6,462 nt of DNA from Clostridia bacterium (GCA_018056585.1 JAGPFK010000089.1:1-6462), one strand, 5' to 3'; shown: positions 1 through 6,462, counted from the stretch's first letter. Translations and numbers: made by a program. Notes: generated by a model from the letters alone, not told the origin.

Positions 1-1
1 G

Positions 2-415
2 CTGGATACAAACGGCTCATTCCCTGAGCGACTAGAAGCTTTATTGGAATCCCGTCTGATTGATTATGTGGCGGTTGATTACAAAGCGCCATGGTCTCGC
101 TATCCTGAAATATGCGGTTGTCGGCCGTCAGAGGTCAAGGCTGTGAAGAAAACATTCCATATGCTTTCGGAATCAACGCTGGCCTTCGAAGTTCGAACCA
201 CCGTGATTCCCCAATTATCTATTGATGATTTAAAAGAGATGGCCAATACGGCGGTGACTTTTCCTTCCTGGTCTTTGCAGTTGTACCGGCGCCCTGGTTT
301 TTTTAAGCCTGAAGACCGCTGCCGGATCGAGGCATTGCCTTATACGCATAACGACCTTCTACACATGGCTGATGCGATCAGAAACATTCAACCCTCCGTT
401 TTGGTTCGCCCGTGA
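2..415 (+). CDS. Anaerobic ribonucleotide reductase activating protein (NrdG2-type radical SAM), C-terminal part
   Basis: The reading frame is open from the left edge, so the gene is partial: 137 residues are visible and the start, with the radical-SAM CxxxCxxC cluster motif, lies outside the window. The visible part begins with LDTNGS, a conserved strand-and-loop of the SAM-binding barrel in activases. DYVAVDYKAP (residues 21-30), FEVRTTVIP (62-70) and LQLYRRPGF (92-100) follow; together they match the C-terminal half of NrdG2-type activases. By family knowledge such proteins use SAM and a 4Fe-4S cluster to place a glycyl radical on the class III (anaerobic) ribonucleotide reductase NrdD, in the cytoplasm. 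The gene ends with TGA at 413-415. A 160-bp gap separates it from the transporter operon, so a functional link is unlikely. It could instead activate another glycyl radical enzyme; NrdD lies presumably upstream but is not visible. Confidence 0.82.
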   Translation: MDTNGSFPERLEALLESRLIDYVAVDYKAPWSRYPEICGCRPSEVKAVKKTFHMLSESTLAFEVRTTVIPQLSIDDLKEMANTAVTFPSWSLQLYRRPGFFKPEDRCRIEALPYTHNDLLHMADAIRNIQPSVLVRP

Positions 416-469
416 CAAAATAAACGATACGTCTAACTCTTTAGCTCACCCTTCATGTGGGATGTCCTA

Positions 470-506
470 TGAGGCCTCAGCGGTCTGATGGCCAAAACTT
501 TTGTTT
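470..506 (+). terminator. Possible hairpin terminator after the activase gene
   Basis: GGCCTCAG (473-480) can pair with CTGATGGCC (485-493) across the 4-nt loop CGGT, with one bulged base. The sequence then reads AAAACTTTTGTTT. The GC-rich stem and short loop are terminator-like, but the T-run is interrupted and set back from the stem by AAAAC. The left arm also contains the perfect palindrome TGAGGCCTCA (470-479), so it could be a protein-binding site instead. The position between two unrelated genes favours termination. Confidence 0.35.
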
Positions 507-528
507 CATTGTAAAATAGATCTAAAAT
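501..528 (+). promoter_or_regulatory. Candidate promoter for the transporter operon
   Basis: TTGTTT (501-506) and TAAAAT (523-528) are separated by 16 bp. They match the sigma-A -35 box at 3 of 6 positions and the -10 box at 5 of 6. The site lies 48 bp before the adaptor start, in an AT-rich part of the only sizeable gap upstream of the operon. The -35 match is weak and another TAAAAT (512-517) is present, so this is the best available candidate and not a firm call. Confidence 0.3.
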
Positions 529-564
529 GTAGTGGTCTGGAATTTATAAAATTAATGCGACGTC

Positions 565-569
565 GGAGG
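565..569 (+). promoter_or_regulatory. Ribosome binding site of the adaptor gene (decides the start)
   Basis: GGAGG sits 6 nt before ATG 576. This favours that ATG over in-frame upstream alternatives (TTG 501, ATG 555). The choice also places the hydrophobic signal and lipobox at the usual distance from the N-terminus. Confidence 0.75.
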
Positions 570-575
570 TTATCC

Positions 576-1586
576 ATGAAACAAAAGTTTTCGGATTTTT
601 ATCGGCTTTTGCCTTTCATGATGGCATGGCTGATTTTTCTGACTGCCGGCTGTCATTTTCTGCCGGAAGAAGAGGAGGAGTTGGCTCCGCCGCTGATGCA
701 GCCGGCCAAAATTGAATACAAGACGGAACCAGCCAAACGGGGCACCCTGATTTTACAGTTGAGCATGTCTGGCAGTTTCAGCCCTGAAATTCAGAGAGCC
801 TTGTCTTTTGAGCAAGGTGGGCGTCTGAAGGAAAAATATGTTCGTTTGGGACAGAAAGTGACCGAAGGTGAATTGCTGATTGAGCAGGATTCCGGTGATC
901 TTTTGTACCAGATTGCCTTACAGGAGCTCGAATTGGAAAAAAGCAAATTGACCGTTAGTCAACTACGGGCCAATCAAGCCGATACTTACACCATTCGCCG
1001 GGCACAACTGGATTTGAAACAGCAGGAATTGCGTCTTGATTATTTGCAAAAACAGCTGAAAGCAACGCAGATCACATCACCGATCGATGGTGAGATTACC
1101 TATGTCACCAGTGTCTCAATCGGTGAATATTTAAATGCGCATCAGATTGTAGTCAAGGTCGCAGATTTGAAGGAATTGGTTCTGGTGACAACCAATGAAA
1201 AAGCATCAGAATTGCCCATTGGTGCAGAAGTGACGGTTGAATTTCAAAAAAAAGAATACAAGGGCGAGGTTGTGGCCAATCCATCGACCCTTTTTAATGA
1301 TCCAGATGAACGCTTGCATAAAGCGGCTATAATCAAGATTTTGGAACCGCTCCCGGAGGATGTTATTTTAGGCAGCGATGCGCGTATCACTTATATTCAG
1401 GATATTCGTGAAAATGTCATTGTTTTGCCCAGAAAACAGATCAACCTGATGAGTGGGCGGCGTTATGTCAATGTGCTTGAAGATGGCATACGTGTGGAGA
1501 AAGATGTTGAGGTGGGCCTGATGACGGATACTGAGGCGGAAATCATCAAGGGACTGGAGGAAGGCGATCTGGTTATCGTCAACTAA
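576..1586 (+). CDS. Efflux-type periplasmic adaptor subunit (HlyD/MFP family) predicted as a lipoprotein
   Basis: The protein has 336 residues. The N-terminus has a hydrophobic segment (about 11-24) ending in the lipobox LTAGC (22-26), so it is predicted to be cleaved before Cys26 and lipid-anchored outside the membrane. An acidic and proline-rich linker follows (EEEEE, 31-35). The fold order is typical of MacA-like adaptors: first half of a lipoyl-like domain (about 72-106), an alpha-helical hairpin rich in Leu, Gln, Lys and Glu (about 108-164), second lipoyl half with ITSPIDGEI (166-174), beta-barrel (about 195-275) and membrane-proximal domain (about 280-336). The hairpin is short, as in monoderm adaptors that do not reach an outer-membrane TolC channel, though this is inferred. 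The gene is first in the operon and 12 nt before the permease, whose extracytoplasmic domains it probably contacts. Whether it gates substrate or only assembles the complex cannot be read from sequence. Confidence 0.85.
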   Translation: MKQKFSDFYRLLPFMMAWLIFLTAGCHFLPEEEEELAPPLMQPAKIEYKTEPAKRGTLILQLSMSGSFSPEIQRALSFEQGGRLKEKYVRLGQKVTEGELLIEQDSGDLLYQIALQELELEKSKLTVSQLRANQADTYTIRRAQLDLKQQELRLDYLQKQLKATQITSPIDGEITYVTSVSIGEYLNAHQIVVKVADLKELVLVTTNEKASELPIGAEVTVEFQKKEYKGEVVANPSTLFNDPDERLHKAAIIKILEPLPEDVILGSDARITYIQDIRENVIVLPRKQINLMSGRRYVNVLEDGIRVEKDVEVGLMTDTEAEIIKGLEEGDLVIVN

Positions 1587-1591
1587 GGAGG
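1585..1591 (+). promoter_or_regulatory. Ribosome binding site of the permease gene
   Basis: AAGGAGG overlaps the adaptor TAA stop and lies 7 nt before GTG 1599. The match and spacing are near ideal and support a GTG start. They also suggest translational coupling with the adaptor. Confidence 0.8.
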
Positions 1592-1598
1592 CTGTTTT

Positions 1599-4466
1599 GT
1601 GCTTTCGCTTGTTATACGGAAAATTGTCAGCAACACCTGGAAAGTGCTTTGCCTGCTGCTTGGATCAATCCTGGTTGTTGGGATGGTTTGCAGTATTCCT
1701 ATCTATACAAATGGCATTTTACAACGGCTTTTGACAAAAGACCTGGAAAAGGCCCAGGCTGACAAACAGCGATATCCTGGTTATTTGGTCCTTTCCAGCA
1801 ATTATGATTATGTAAACAGTCAGGGCTCCGAGCAAATCATGGAGCAGATGCGTTTTTTTCATACGGACATGGTCAGCAAAATGCCCTATGTTCCTGAAGC
1901 AACGCTTGAATCGTTAGAAACCACGAGCTTATTTTATACTTATGAAGACGAAAAAGGAGCGCAGCGGCAAGGTTTTACAGCGTATGGTCTGAGCGATTTC
2001 CCGGAACACATTCAGATTGATAAAGGTCGTTTATACCAGAATACGTCGGATGGCGTAGTTGAAGCGATTGTTACGGATGCGGCGCTTAAGAATTTGAATT
2101 TGTTGCTGAATAAAGAATATCCTGTCAATAGTTACAAACAAAAACGAGGTGATCCGCCGCTTTTTACCATCCGGATTGTTGGCCTGTTTTCTGCGGCAGA
2201 CAATCAGGACCTTTACTGGTATCAACACATCAATACATTTGCTCAGTCTGTCGTTGTTGATCCTGCGATTCTTGAAGAAATGGCCTTAAATCATCCGCCT
2301 TTGAACATTGGGGAACAATTGTTGGTCGCGGCCTACGACTATCATGACTTTCGGATTCAGGATATCAATAAGATCAAGGAAGTTCACGACTATGGCGAGG
2401 AGGTTGCGATTGATTACTCGAGGACAACACATTTCATTTCGACTTTTGCGTCTGTGATTGATCGCTATGTTGTTCGGGAAGCCGAATTAAAGTTAACCTT
2501 GCAAATTTTAATCGTACCGATTTTGCTGATGCTTGTCTTCTATATTTTCATGGTTTCCCAATTGATGGTCCGAAGTGAATTGAGCCTGATCTCTGTTCTT
2601 GAAAGCCGCGGTGCAAGTCGTTCTCAGATTCTGACGCTCTATACATTGGAAAGCCTGATCATTGGTTTTATAACATTTGTCATCGGCCCCATACTGGGTT
2701 TGTGGATGGTCCGCATTATCGGTGCGGCCAATGGATTTTTAGAGTTTGTCAACCGTAAAGCGCTCCATGCGGAATTAGACAGGCAGGCGCTTCTGTACGG
2801 GCTGGCAGCCGTTTTTCTCTTTATCTTAACGACCTTGCTACCGGTCTTTATGCAGTCCAGGACTACGATTGTCGAGCAAAAACGAAAAAAATCCCGCCAT
2901 GGCCGGCCTCCATTATGGCAGCGGCTTTTTCTTGATTTGATTTTACTTTTTGTCAGCTTATATGCTCACCGTCGACTCACTGCCCAGCTGAGCCTGCAAA
3001 AGCAAACCGGCCTTGTCGGAACGGAGACGGATCTTGATTTCCTGCTCTTTTTGTCTTCGACCTTATTTATTCTTGGTGCCGGCCTTTTGTTCCTGCGGAT
3101 TTATCCATGGCTCATCAGGCTTATCTACTGGATTGGCCGGCGTTTTTGGAACCCGGCTCTGTATGCGTCCTTTCATCAGATCAGCCGCTCTAATGGGCAG
3201 GAACAGTTTTTAATGATTTTTCTTATCCTTGCTTTATCGATTGGCCTGTTTAATGCGAATGCCGCCCGGACCATCAACCGAAACACGGAAGACCGGATTC
3301 GGTGCGAGGTAGGAGCAGATCTCATGCTGCAGGAGTATTGGCAAAAGTATGATCAAAACGGCATGCCAATCATCGAAGACAGTGGTATGGGAATGAGCAT
3401 GAACATGAGTTTGGATACGACCACAGCCACTCAGATCGTAAAGTACGACGAACCTGATTTTGAAAAATATGAACGTCTGGATGGCGTTGCTGCGGCTGCC
3501 CGCGTTTTCCGTTCTGATGAAACGAGAATCAGCAGAGGGTCTTTACGCAGTGACAACGTTCGTTTAATGGCGATTGATCCTTATGATTTTGCCCGGACAG
3601 CCTGGTACAGAAAGGACTTGTTTTCACATCATATGAATGAATATATGAATGTGATGATGTCGACGCCTAACGCGGTGATTGTATCAGGCAATCTTCGTGA
3701 TAAGCTTGGTTTAAAAGTGGGGGATGGCATCATTTACACCGTCAATACGACAGACAGTGTCGATGGAGTTGTCATCGCTTTTGTCGATCACTGGCCTGGC
3801 TTTAAACCGTTAGATCAAGATAAAAGCGGTCAGATGAAGGAACAGAGCCTGATTGTGGCCAACTTTGAATATATGTTGAGCAAAACGGCCATTGTGCCCT
3901 ACGAGGTCTGGATAAAGCGGGAGGCTGAAACAACCGATAAGATGATTTATGATGCGATCGAGACTCAAAAAATCAATGTGACGAAAATTGAATCGGCTAC
4001 ACAAAAGATTACGGCCGCAAAAAACGATCCCCAGCTTCAGGGCACAAACGGTGCGTTGACCCTGGGTTTCATTGTTTCGATGCTGGTTTGCGCCGTCGGT
4101 TTTCTGATTCACTGGATTATGTCTATGCAAGGCCGCGTGCTTCAATTTGGCGTTTATCGGGCCATGGGGCTTGGAAAAGGATCCGTGTTCGGGATGATGA
4201 TAGCCGAGCAGATTCTTGTCTCAGGTGTGGCCATTTTGGTTGGTACGCTGATTGGCAACCTGAGCAGCTTGTTCTTTGTTCCTTTGTTTCAACTTGTTTA
4301 CAGCTCAGCCGATCAGCCGATTCCTTTTAAGATTATTTTTGAAGCCTCTGATGCCAGAAAAGTTTTTCTGATCCTTGGATTTGTTCTGCTTATCTGCTTT
4401 GCTGTGCTGGCCCATCTCATTTTAAAGATCAAAATCGACCAGGCGGTCAAATTGGGTGAGGAATAA
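1599..4466 (+). CDS. ABC transporter permease with two FtsX/MacB-type halves (ten predicted TM segments)
   Basis: The protein has 955 residues and a GTG start set by a strong ribosome binding site. Predicted membrane segments, read from hydrophobicity, are about 15-36, 299-320, 350-376, 396-418, 441-456, 479-499, 536-556, 818-842, 868-898 and 921-943, with both ends in the cytoplasm. This is a duplicated layout: TM1, a large outside domain (37-298), TM2-4; a two-helix linker (TM5-6); TM7, a second outside domain (557-817), TM8-10. Each half has an FtsX coupling region after the second TM of its core: VLESRGASRSQILTLYTLES (333-352) and FGVYRAMGLGKGSVFGMMIAE (850-870), where ATPases dock in this superfamily. 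The loop between TM4 and TM5 is strongly basic (KRKKSRHGR, 428-436), as expected inside the cell. The second outside domain contains a methionine-rich patch (GMGMSMNM, 596-603). One chain thus provides the whole transmembrane dimer. By family knowledge such proteins couple ATP hydrolysis to outside-domain movement for export, lipid or lipoprotein handling, or antimicrobial-peptide resistance. The substrate here is unknown. Confidence 0.9.
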   Translation: MLSLVIRKIVSNTWKVLCLLLGSILVVGMVCSIPIYTNGILQRLLTKDLEKAQADKQRYPGYLVLSSNYDYVNSQGSEQIMEQMRFFHTDMVSKMPYVPEATLESLETTSLFYTYEDEKGAQRQGFTAYGLSDFPEHIQIDKGRLYQNTSDGVVEAIVTDAALKNLNLLLNKEYPVNSYKQKRGDPPLFTIRIVGLFSAADNQDLYWYQHINTFAQSVVVDPAILEEMALNHPPLNIGEQLLVAAYDYHDFRIQDINKIKEVHDYGEEVAIDYSRTTHFISTFASVIDRYVVREAELKLTLQILIVPILLMLVFYIFMVSQLMVRSELSLISVLESRGASRSQILTLYTLESLIIGFITFVIGPILGLWMVRIIGAANGFLEFVNRKALHAELDRQALLYGLAAVFLFILTTLLPVFMQSRTTIVEQKRKKSRHGRPPLWQRLFLDLILLFVSLYAHRRLTAQLSLQKQTGLVGTETDLDFLLFLSSTLFILGAGLLFLRIYPWLIRLIYWIGRRFWNPALYASFHQISRSNGQEQFLMIFLILALSIGLFNANAARTINRNTEDRIRCEVGADLMLQEYWQKYDQNGMPIIEDSGMGMSMNMSLDTTTATQIVKYDEPDFEKYERLDGVAAAARVFRSDETRISRGSLRSDNVRLMAIDPYDFARTAWYRKDLFSHHMNEYMNVMMSTPNAVIVSGNLRDKLGLKVGDGIIYTVNTTDSVDGVVIAFVDHWPGFKPLDQDKSGQMKEQSLIVANFEYMLSKTAIVPYEVWIKREAETTDKMIYDAIETQKINVTKIESATQKITAAKNDPQLQGTNGALTLGFIVSMLVCAVGFLIHWIMSMQGRVLQFGVYRAMGLGKGSVFGMMIAEQILVSGVAILVGTLIGNLSSLFFVPLFQLVYSSADQPIPFKIIFEASDARKVFLILGFVLLICFAVLAHLILKIKIDQAVKLGEE
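4458..4461 (+). promoter_or_regulatory. Ribosome binding site of the first ATPase gene (start choice)
   Basis: GAGG lies inside the last codons of the permease gene, 8 nt before ATG 4470 and 11 nt before the adjacent ATG 4473. The spacing favours 4470, giving a Met-Met start. An out-of-frame ATG at 4466-4468 overlaps the permease stop. Confidence 0.55.
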
Positions 4467-4469
4467 TGG

Positions 4470-5171
4470 ATGATGGATATAGAAAGTATCAATCCGAAAG
4501 ATATTATTTTAAAAACGGAGCAGTTATGCCGGCAGTTTCAATCTGGTCATGAAATCATCACGGTTTTGGATCAGGTGAATATTCAGGTCCCCAGGCAAAG
4601 TCTTACGATGTTCAAAGGGCGTTCCGGTTCGGGTAAGACCACCCTCATTAATTTGCTGGGCGCTTTGGACCGGCCTACTTCGGGTCAAGTGTTTTTTGAA
4701 GGTCGGGACATCACCAGTCTTTCAGATCGCCAGAGAGATCAGCTTCGCCGCCAACAGATGGGCTTCGTGTTTCAATCGGTTGCTCTGATCACCACAATGA
4801 CCGCATTCGAAAATGTTGAGTTTGCCCTGCGTGTTGCAGGCGTTGAGGCTCATCAACGTAAGATTCGGGCCGAAGAGGTTCTGGAGCTGGTTGGCCTGGA
4901 GAAGCGAATGAAGCACCGAACGCAGGAACTGTCCGGCGGTGAGCAGCAGCGGGTGGCCATTGCGCGGGCTATTGCGCATCGGCCGACAGTTGTTTTCGCT
5001 GATGAACCAACAGCGGAACTGGATACCAACATGGGCCTTCAGGTGGTCAGTTTGTTTCGATCCCTGGTTGAAAAGGAAGGGCTGACCATCATCATGTCAA
5101 CACATGATCCCAATATGATCGAACTGGCTGATTTGGTTTTTTCTCTGGACAGCGGGGGTGATGTTGGGTGA
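4470..5171 (+). CDS. ABC transporter ATP-binding protein, MacB/LolD type (first of pair)
   Basis: The protein has 233 residues, the usual length for a stand-alone ATPase of the MacB/LolD/SalX group. All core elements are visible: Walker A GRSGSGKTT (50-58), Q-loop in FVFQS (Gln102), signature LSGGEQQ (154-160), Walker B VVFADEP (174-180) with catalytic Glu179, D-loop AELD (182-185) and switch His212 in STHD. It should therefore be hydrolysis-competent. The gene starts 3 nt after the permease stop and overlaps the second ATPase gene by 4 nt, which points to coupled translation and a shared complex. It has no C-terminal extension, unlike its partner. The two ATPases are clearly related but not near-identical, so they are not a recent duplication. 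It is predicted to sit on the cytoplasmic face beneath one coupling region of the permease; which half is unknown. Confidence 0.92.
   Translation: MMDIESINPKDIILKTEQLCRQFQSGHEIITVLDQVNIQVPRQSLTMFKGRSGSGKTTLINLLGALDRPTSGQVFFEGRDITSLSDRQRDQLRRQQMGFVFQSVALITTMTAFENVEFALRVAGVEAHQRKIRAEEVLELVGLEKRMKHRTQELSGGEQQRVAIARAIAHRPTVVFADEPTAELDTNMGLQVVSLFRSLVEKEGLTIIMSTHDPNMIELADLVFSLDSGGDVG
5154..5162 (+). promoter_or_regulatory. Ribosome binding site of the second ATPase gene
   Basis: GGGGGTGAT lies inside the end of the first ATPase gene and matches the consensus GGAGGTGAT with one mismatch. It ends 5 nt before GTG 5168 and supports that start, whose GTGA overlaps the upstream TGA stop. Confidence 0.6.
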
Positions 5172-6097
5172 TCGAATGTGAAAACCTGGTCAAGATCTAC
5201 AAAACACCTGATTTTGAGGTCATGGCCTTACAAGGATTAGATTTGACTGTTCAGCGCGGGGAAATGATTGCCGTCATCGGAAACAGCGGCTCAGGCAAAA
5301 CAACTCTTCTGAATATGCTTGGAGGCCTGGACCGGCCAACCGCCGGCCGTTTGATCGTTGATGGGCAGGACCTGCTCAAAATGAGTGAAAAGCAATTGGT
5401 CTATTATAAACGCAGCACAGTTGGCTTTATCTGGCAAAACAGCGCACGGAATTTAATTCCTTTTCTGACGGCCGTTCAAAATGTGGAAGTGCCGATGATT
5501 CTCGATTCACGCCGGAAACGTCGCCAAAAGGCTCTTGAATTGCTGGACTGGGTTTCACTTTCACATCGAAGCAAAAGCAAACTGTATGAACTGTCAGGCG
5601 GCGAACAGCAACGTGTGGCCATCGCCATCGCTCTGGCCAATGATCCCAGTCTTCTTCTGGCGGATGAGCCGACCGGTTCGGTCGATCAGCAAGCGGCCGG
5701 ACGCATTTATGACTTATTGGCTGATTTGAACAGGCGGCTTAACCTGACCATTGTCATTGTAACGCATGACCGGCAGTTGTCGAGGCGGGTGAACCGCGTT
5801 GTGGCCATCAGAGATGGACGAACCAGCAGTGAATTGATTTTGAAACAAAGCTATTTGGAAAAATTGAATCAACTCAGGCAGATGGGCCTTTCAGATCAGG
5901 CATCAATGGATGAATCATCTCATGAAGAGCTGGCCGTTCTTGACAAAGCCGGGCGGCTGCAGCTGCCACGTGAGTATCTGGATGCTTTGGGCATCAAAGG
6001 GCGGGATATGCTCAAGGTTGAGATGGAGCAGGATCGCATTATTCTGACTCGGCCGAAAGAGAGCCAGGCAAAGACGCCCTCTCCGCCGGACTCTTAA
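5168..6097 (+). CDS. ABC transporter ATP-binding protein with C-terminal SpoVT/AbrB-like domain (second of pair)
   Basis: The protein has 309 residues, about 80 more than a plain MacB/LolD-type ATPase. The ATPase core (about 1-218) has Walker A GNSGSGKTT (38-46), Q-loop in FIWQN (Gln90), signature LSGGEQQ (142-148), Walker B LLLADEP (162-168) with Glu167, D-loop GSVD (170-173) and His200 in VTHD, so it looks active. Two small departures are Trp before the Q-loop Gln and RVAIAIAL (149-156) where the family usually has RVAIARAL. A charged linker (about 219-251) leads to a C-terminal segment (about 252-296) with LDKAGRLQLPREYLDALGI and then DMLKVEMEQDRIILT. This is the strand, GR-x-x-(I/L)-P, helix, and paired-strand pattern of the SpoVT/AbrB swapped-hairpin fold. 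A lysine, serine and proline tail ends the protein. In AbrB and antitoxins this fold dimerises and binds DNA; its role on a transporter ATPase is unknown. The GTG start overlaps the previous stop by 4 nt. The last 59 bp overlap the convergent regulator gene. Confidence 0.9.
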   Translation: MIECENLVKIYKTPDFEVMALQGLDLTVQRGEMIAVIGNSGSGKTTLLNMLGGLDRPTAGRLIVDGQDLLKMSEKQLVYYKRSTVGFIWQNSARNLIPFLTAVQNVEVPMILDSRRKRRQKALELLDWVSLSHRSKSKLYELSGGEQQRVAIAIALANDPSLLLADEPTGSVDQQAAGRIYDLLADLNRRLNLTIVIVTHDRQLSRRVNRVVAIRDGRTSSELILKQSYLEKLNQLRQMGLSDQASMDESSHEELAVLDKAGRLQLPREYLDALGIKGRDMLKVEMEQDRIILTRPKESQAKTPSPPDS

Positions 6098-6462
6098 GCG
6101 TGAAAAAGGATTCTGCTCTGCCTTTGTCTGAGGGAAAATCATATAGCTCGCTTCGAGTCCATTGGCGTGACAGAACACGGCGCAGTCTCATCTTTTCCAA
6201 ATCCTGATCCAGGATTTGCATGATCTGTGCGCTGTTGATACCCATGGCGTTGCAGATTTGAATCAGTTTTCTTATACTGAGATTGCAAGGATGGTTTTCG
6301 ATCGAGCAGATATAGGACAAATTAACATTTGCCTGCGCGGCCAGATCACTTTGGCTGATTCCTTTTATTTCCCGAATGCGCCGCAGAATGAGACCAATGT
6401 GATCACCCCATGAAGAAAGTTCGTCCGGATCGAATTCCGGCTGGTATAAAAATGAATCAGAC
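6039..6462 (-). CDS. XRE-family helix-turn-helix transcriptional regulator, partial (start beyond the right edge)
   Basis: On the minus strand the frame is open from the window edge to TAA at 6041-6039, giving 140 visible residues. There is no ATG or GTG in this frame, and the only TTG (6320) falls inside the helix-turn-helix, so the true start lies outside the window. Visible residues 22-82 form an XRE/Cro-C1 domain: IGLILRRIREIKGISQSDLA, then AQANVNLSYICSIENHP, where SQSDLA and the NLSYICSIE segment are the two helices of the DNA-reading unit, and LSIRKLIQICNAMGI (61-75). After about residue 90 the C-terminal tail is basic then polar, with no domain that I recognise. The gene is convergent with the transporter operon and overlaps its last 59 bp, so its tail may be longer than functionally needed. 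It may regulate the transporter or something to the right; the sequence does not decide. Confidence 0.72.
   Translation of the reverse strand, partial: SDSFLYQPEFDPDELSSWGDHIGLILRRIREIKGISQSDLAAQANVNLSYICSIENHPCNLSIRKLIQICNAMGINSAQIMQILDQDLEKMRLRRVLSRQWTRSELYDFPSDKGRAESFFTLKSPAERASLPGSLSAESE

Noticed and set aside
501..575. N-terminal extension of the adaptor from TTG 501 or ATG 555
   Set aside because: No ribosome binding site fits these starts, the extra residues are not signal-like, and they would push the lipobox about 50 residues from the start. ATG 576 has GGAGG at ideal spacing.
3810..4145. 111-residue open frame on the minus strand within the permease gene
   Set aside because: It lies fully antisense to a well-supported coding region, has no recognisable domain and its His/Asn-rich composition is typical of a shadow frame.
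4088..4330. 80-residue plus-strand frame within the permease gene
   Set aside because: It overlaps the conserved FtsX C-terminal region in another frame, and its Arg/Cys/Ser-rich composition is shadow-like.
6098..6160. Terminator for the transporter operon
   Set aside because: Only weak pairings are seen, such as AAAGG with CCTTT around a 10-nt loop and the short CTCG-CTT-CGAG stem, and neither is followed by a T-run.
5915..6178. 87-residue minus-strand frame overlapping the ATPase tail
   Set aside because: It is antisense to the AbrB-like region and competes with the XRE regulator frame, which has a clear domain; it shows no recognisable motif.
6216..6413. 65-residue plus-strand frame after the operon
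   Set aside because: It is the complement of the XRE helix-turn-helix coding region and has no motif of its own.
6425..6440. Inverted repeat CCGGA-6 nt-TCCGG as a possible operator
   Set aside because: The arms are only 5 bp, it lies within the regulator coding sequence, and no second copy stands out in the intergenic region.
1..6462. Mobile elements, CRISPR arrays, tRNA or rRNA genes
   Set aside because: By eye there are no transposase-like frames, no regularly spaced direct repeats and no tRNA- or rRNA-like segments, and nearly all of the sequence is accounted for by coding regions.

Overview
The window holds the 3' end of one housekeeping-type gene, a complete four-gene operon for an ABC efflux-type machine, and the 3' part of a regulator gene on the opposite strand. 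Balanced GC content, strong AAGGAGG/GGAGG-type ribosome binding sites, some GTG starts, a class III anaerobic ribonucleotide reductase activator and a lipoprotein-anchored adaptor with a short hairpin all suggest an anaerobic Firmicutes-like (clostridial) bacterium. This is inference from style, and no lineage marker is present.

Layout: (1) positions 2-415, plus strand, the C-terminal 137 residues of a radical-SAM activase of the NrdG2 type, cut by the left edge. (2) 416-575, an intergenic gap with a possible hairpin terminator and a weak promoter candidate. (3) 576-6097, four tightly packed plus-strand genes: a periplasmic-adaptor-like lipoprotein (HlyD/MFP family), a 955-residue permease with two FtsX/MacB-type halves and ten predicted membrane segments, and two different MacB/LolD-type ATPases. 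The gaps are 12 nt, 3 nt and a 4-nt overlap, so they very probably form one operon. (4) 6039-6462, minus strand, an XRE-family helix-turn-helix regulator that is convergent with the operon, overlaps its last gene by 59 bp and runs off the right edge.

Working model: the permease supplies both transmembrane halves in one chain, the two ATPases form an asymmetric pair beneath it, and the lipoprotein docks on its two large extracytoplasmic domains. This would be a Gram-positive relative of the MacAB/LolCDE mechanotransmission machines. The substrate is not evident. The most unusual element is the second ATPase, which carries a C-terminal SpoVT/AbrB-like swapped-hairpin domain. Other points of interest are a methionine-rich patch in the second extracytoplasmic domain of the permease and the tail-to-tail overlap with the regulator.
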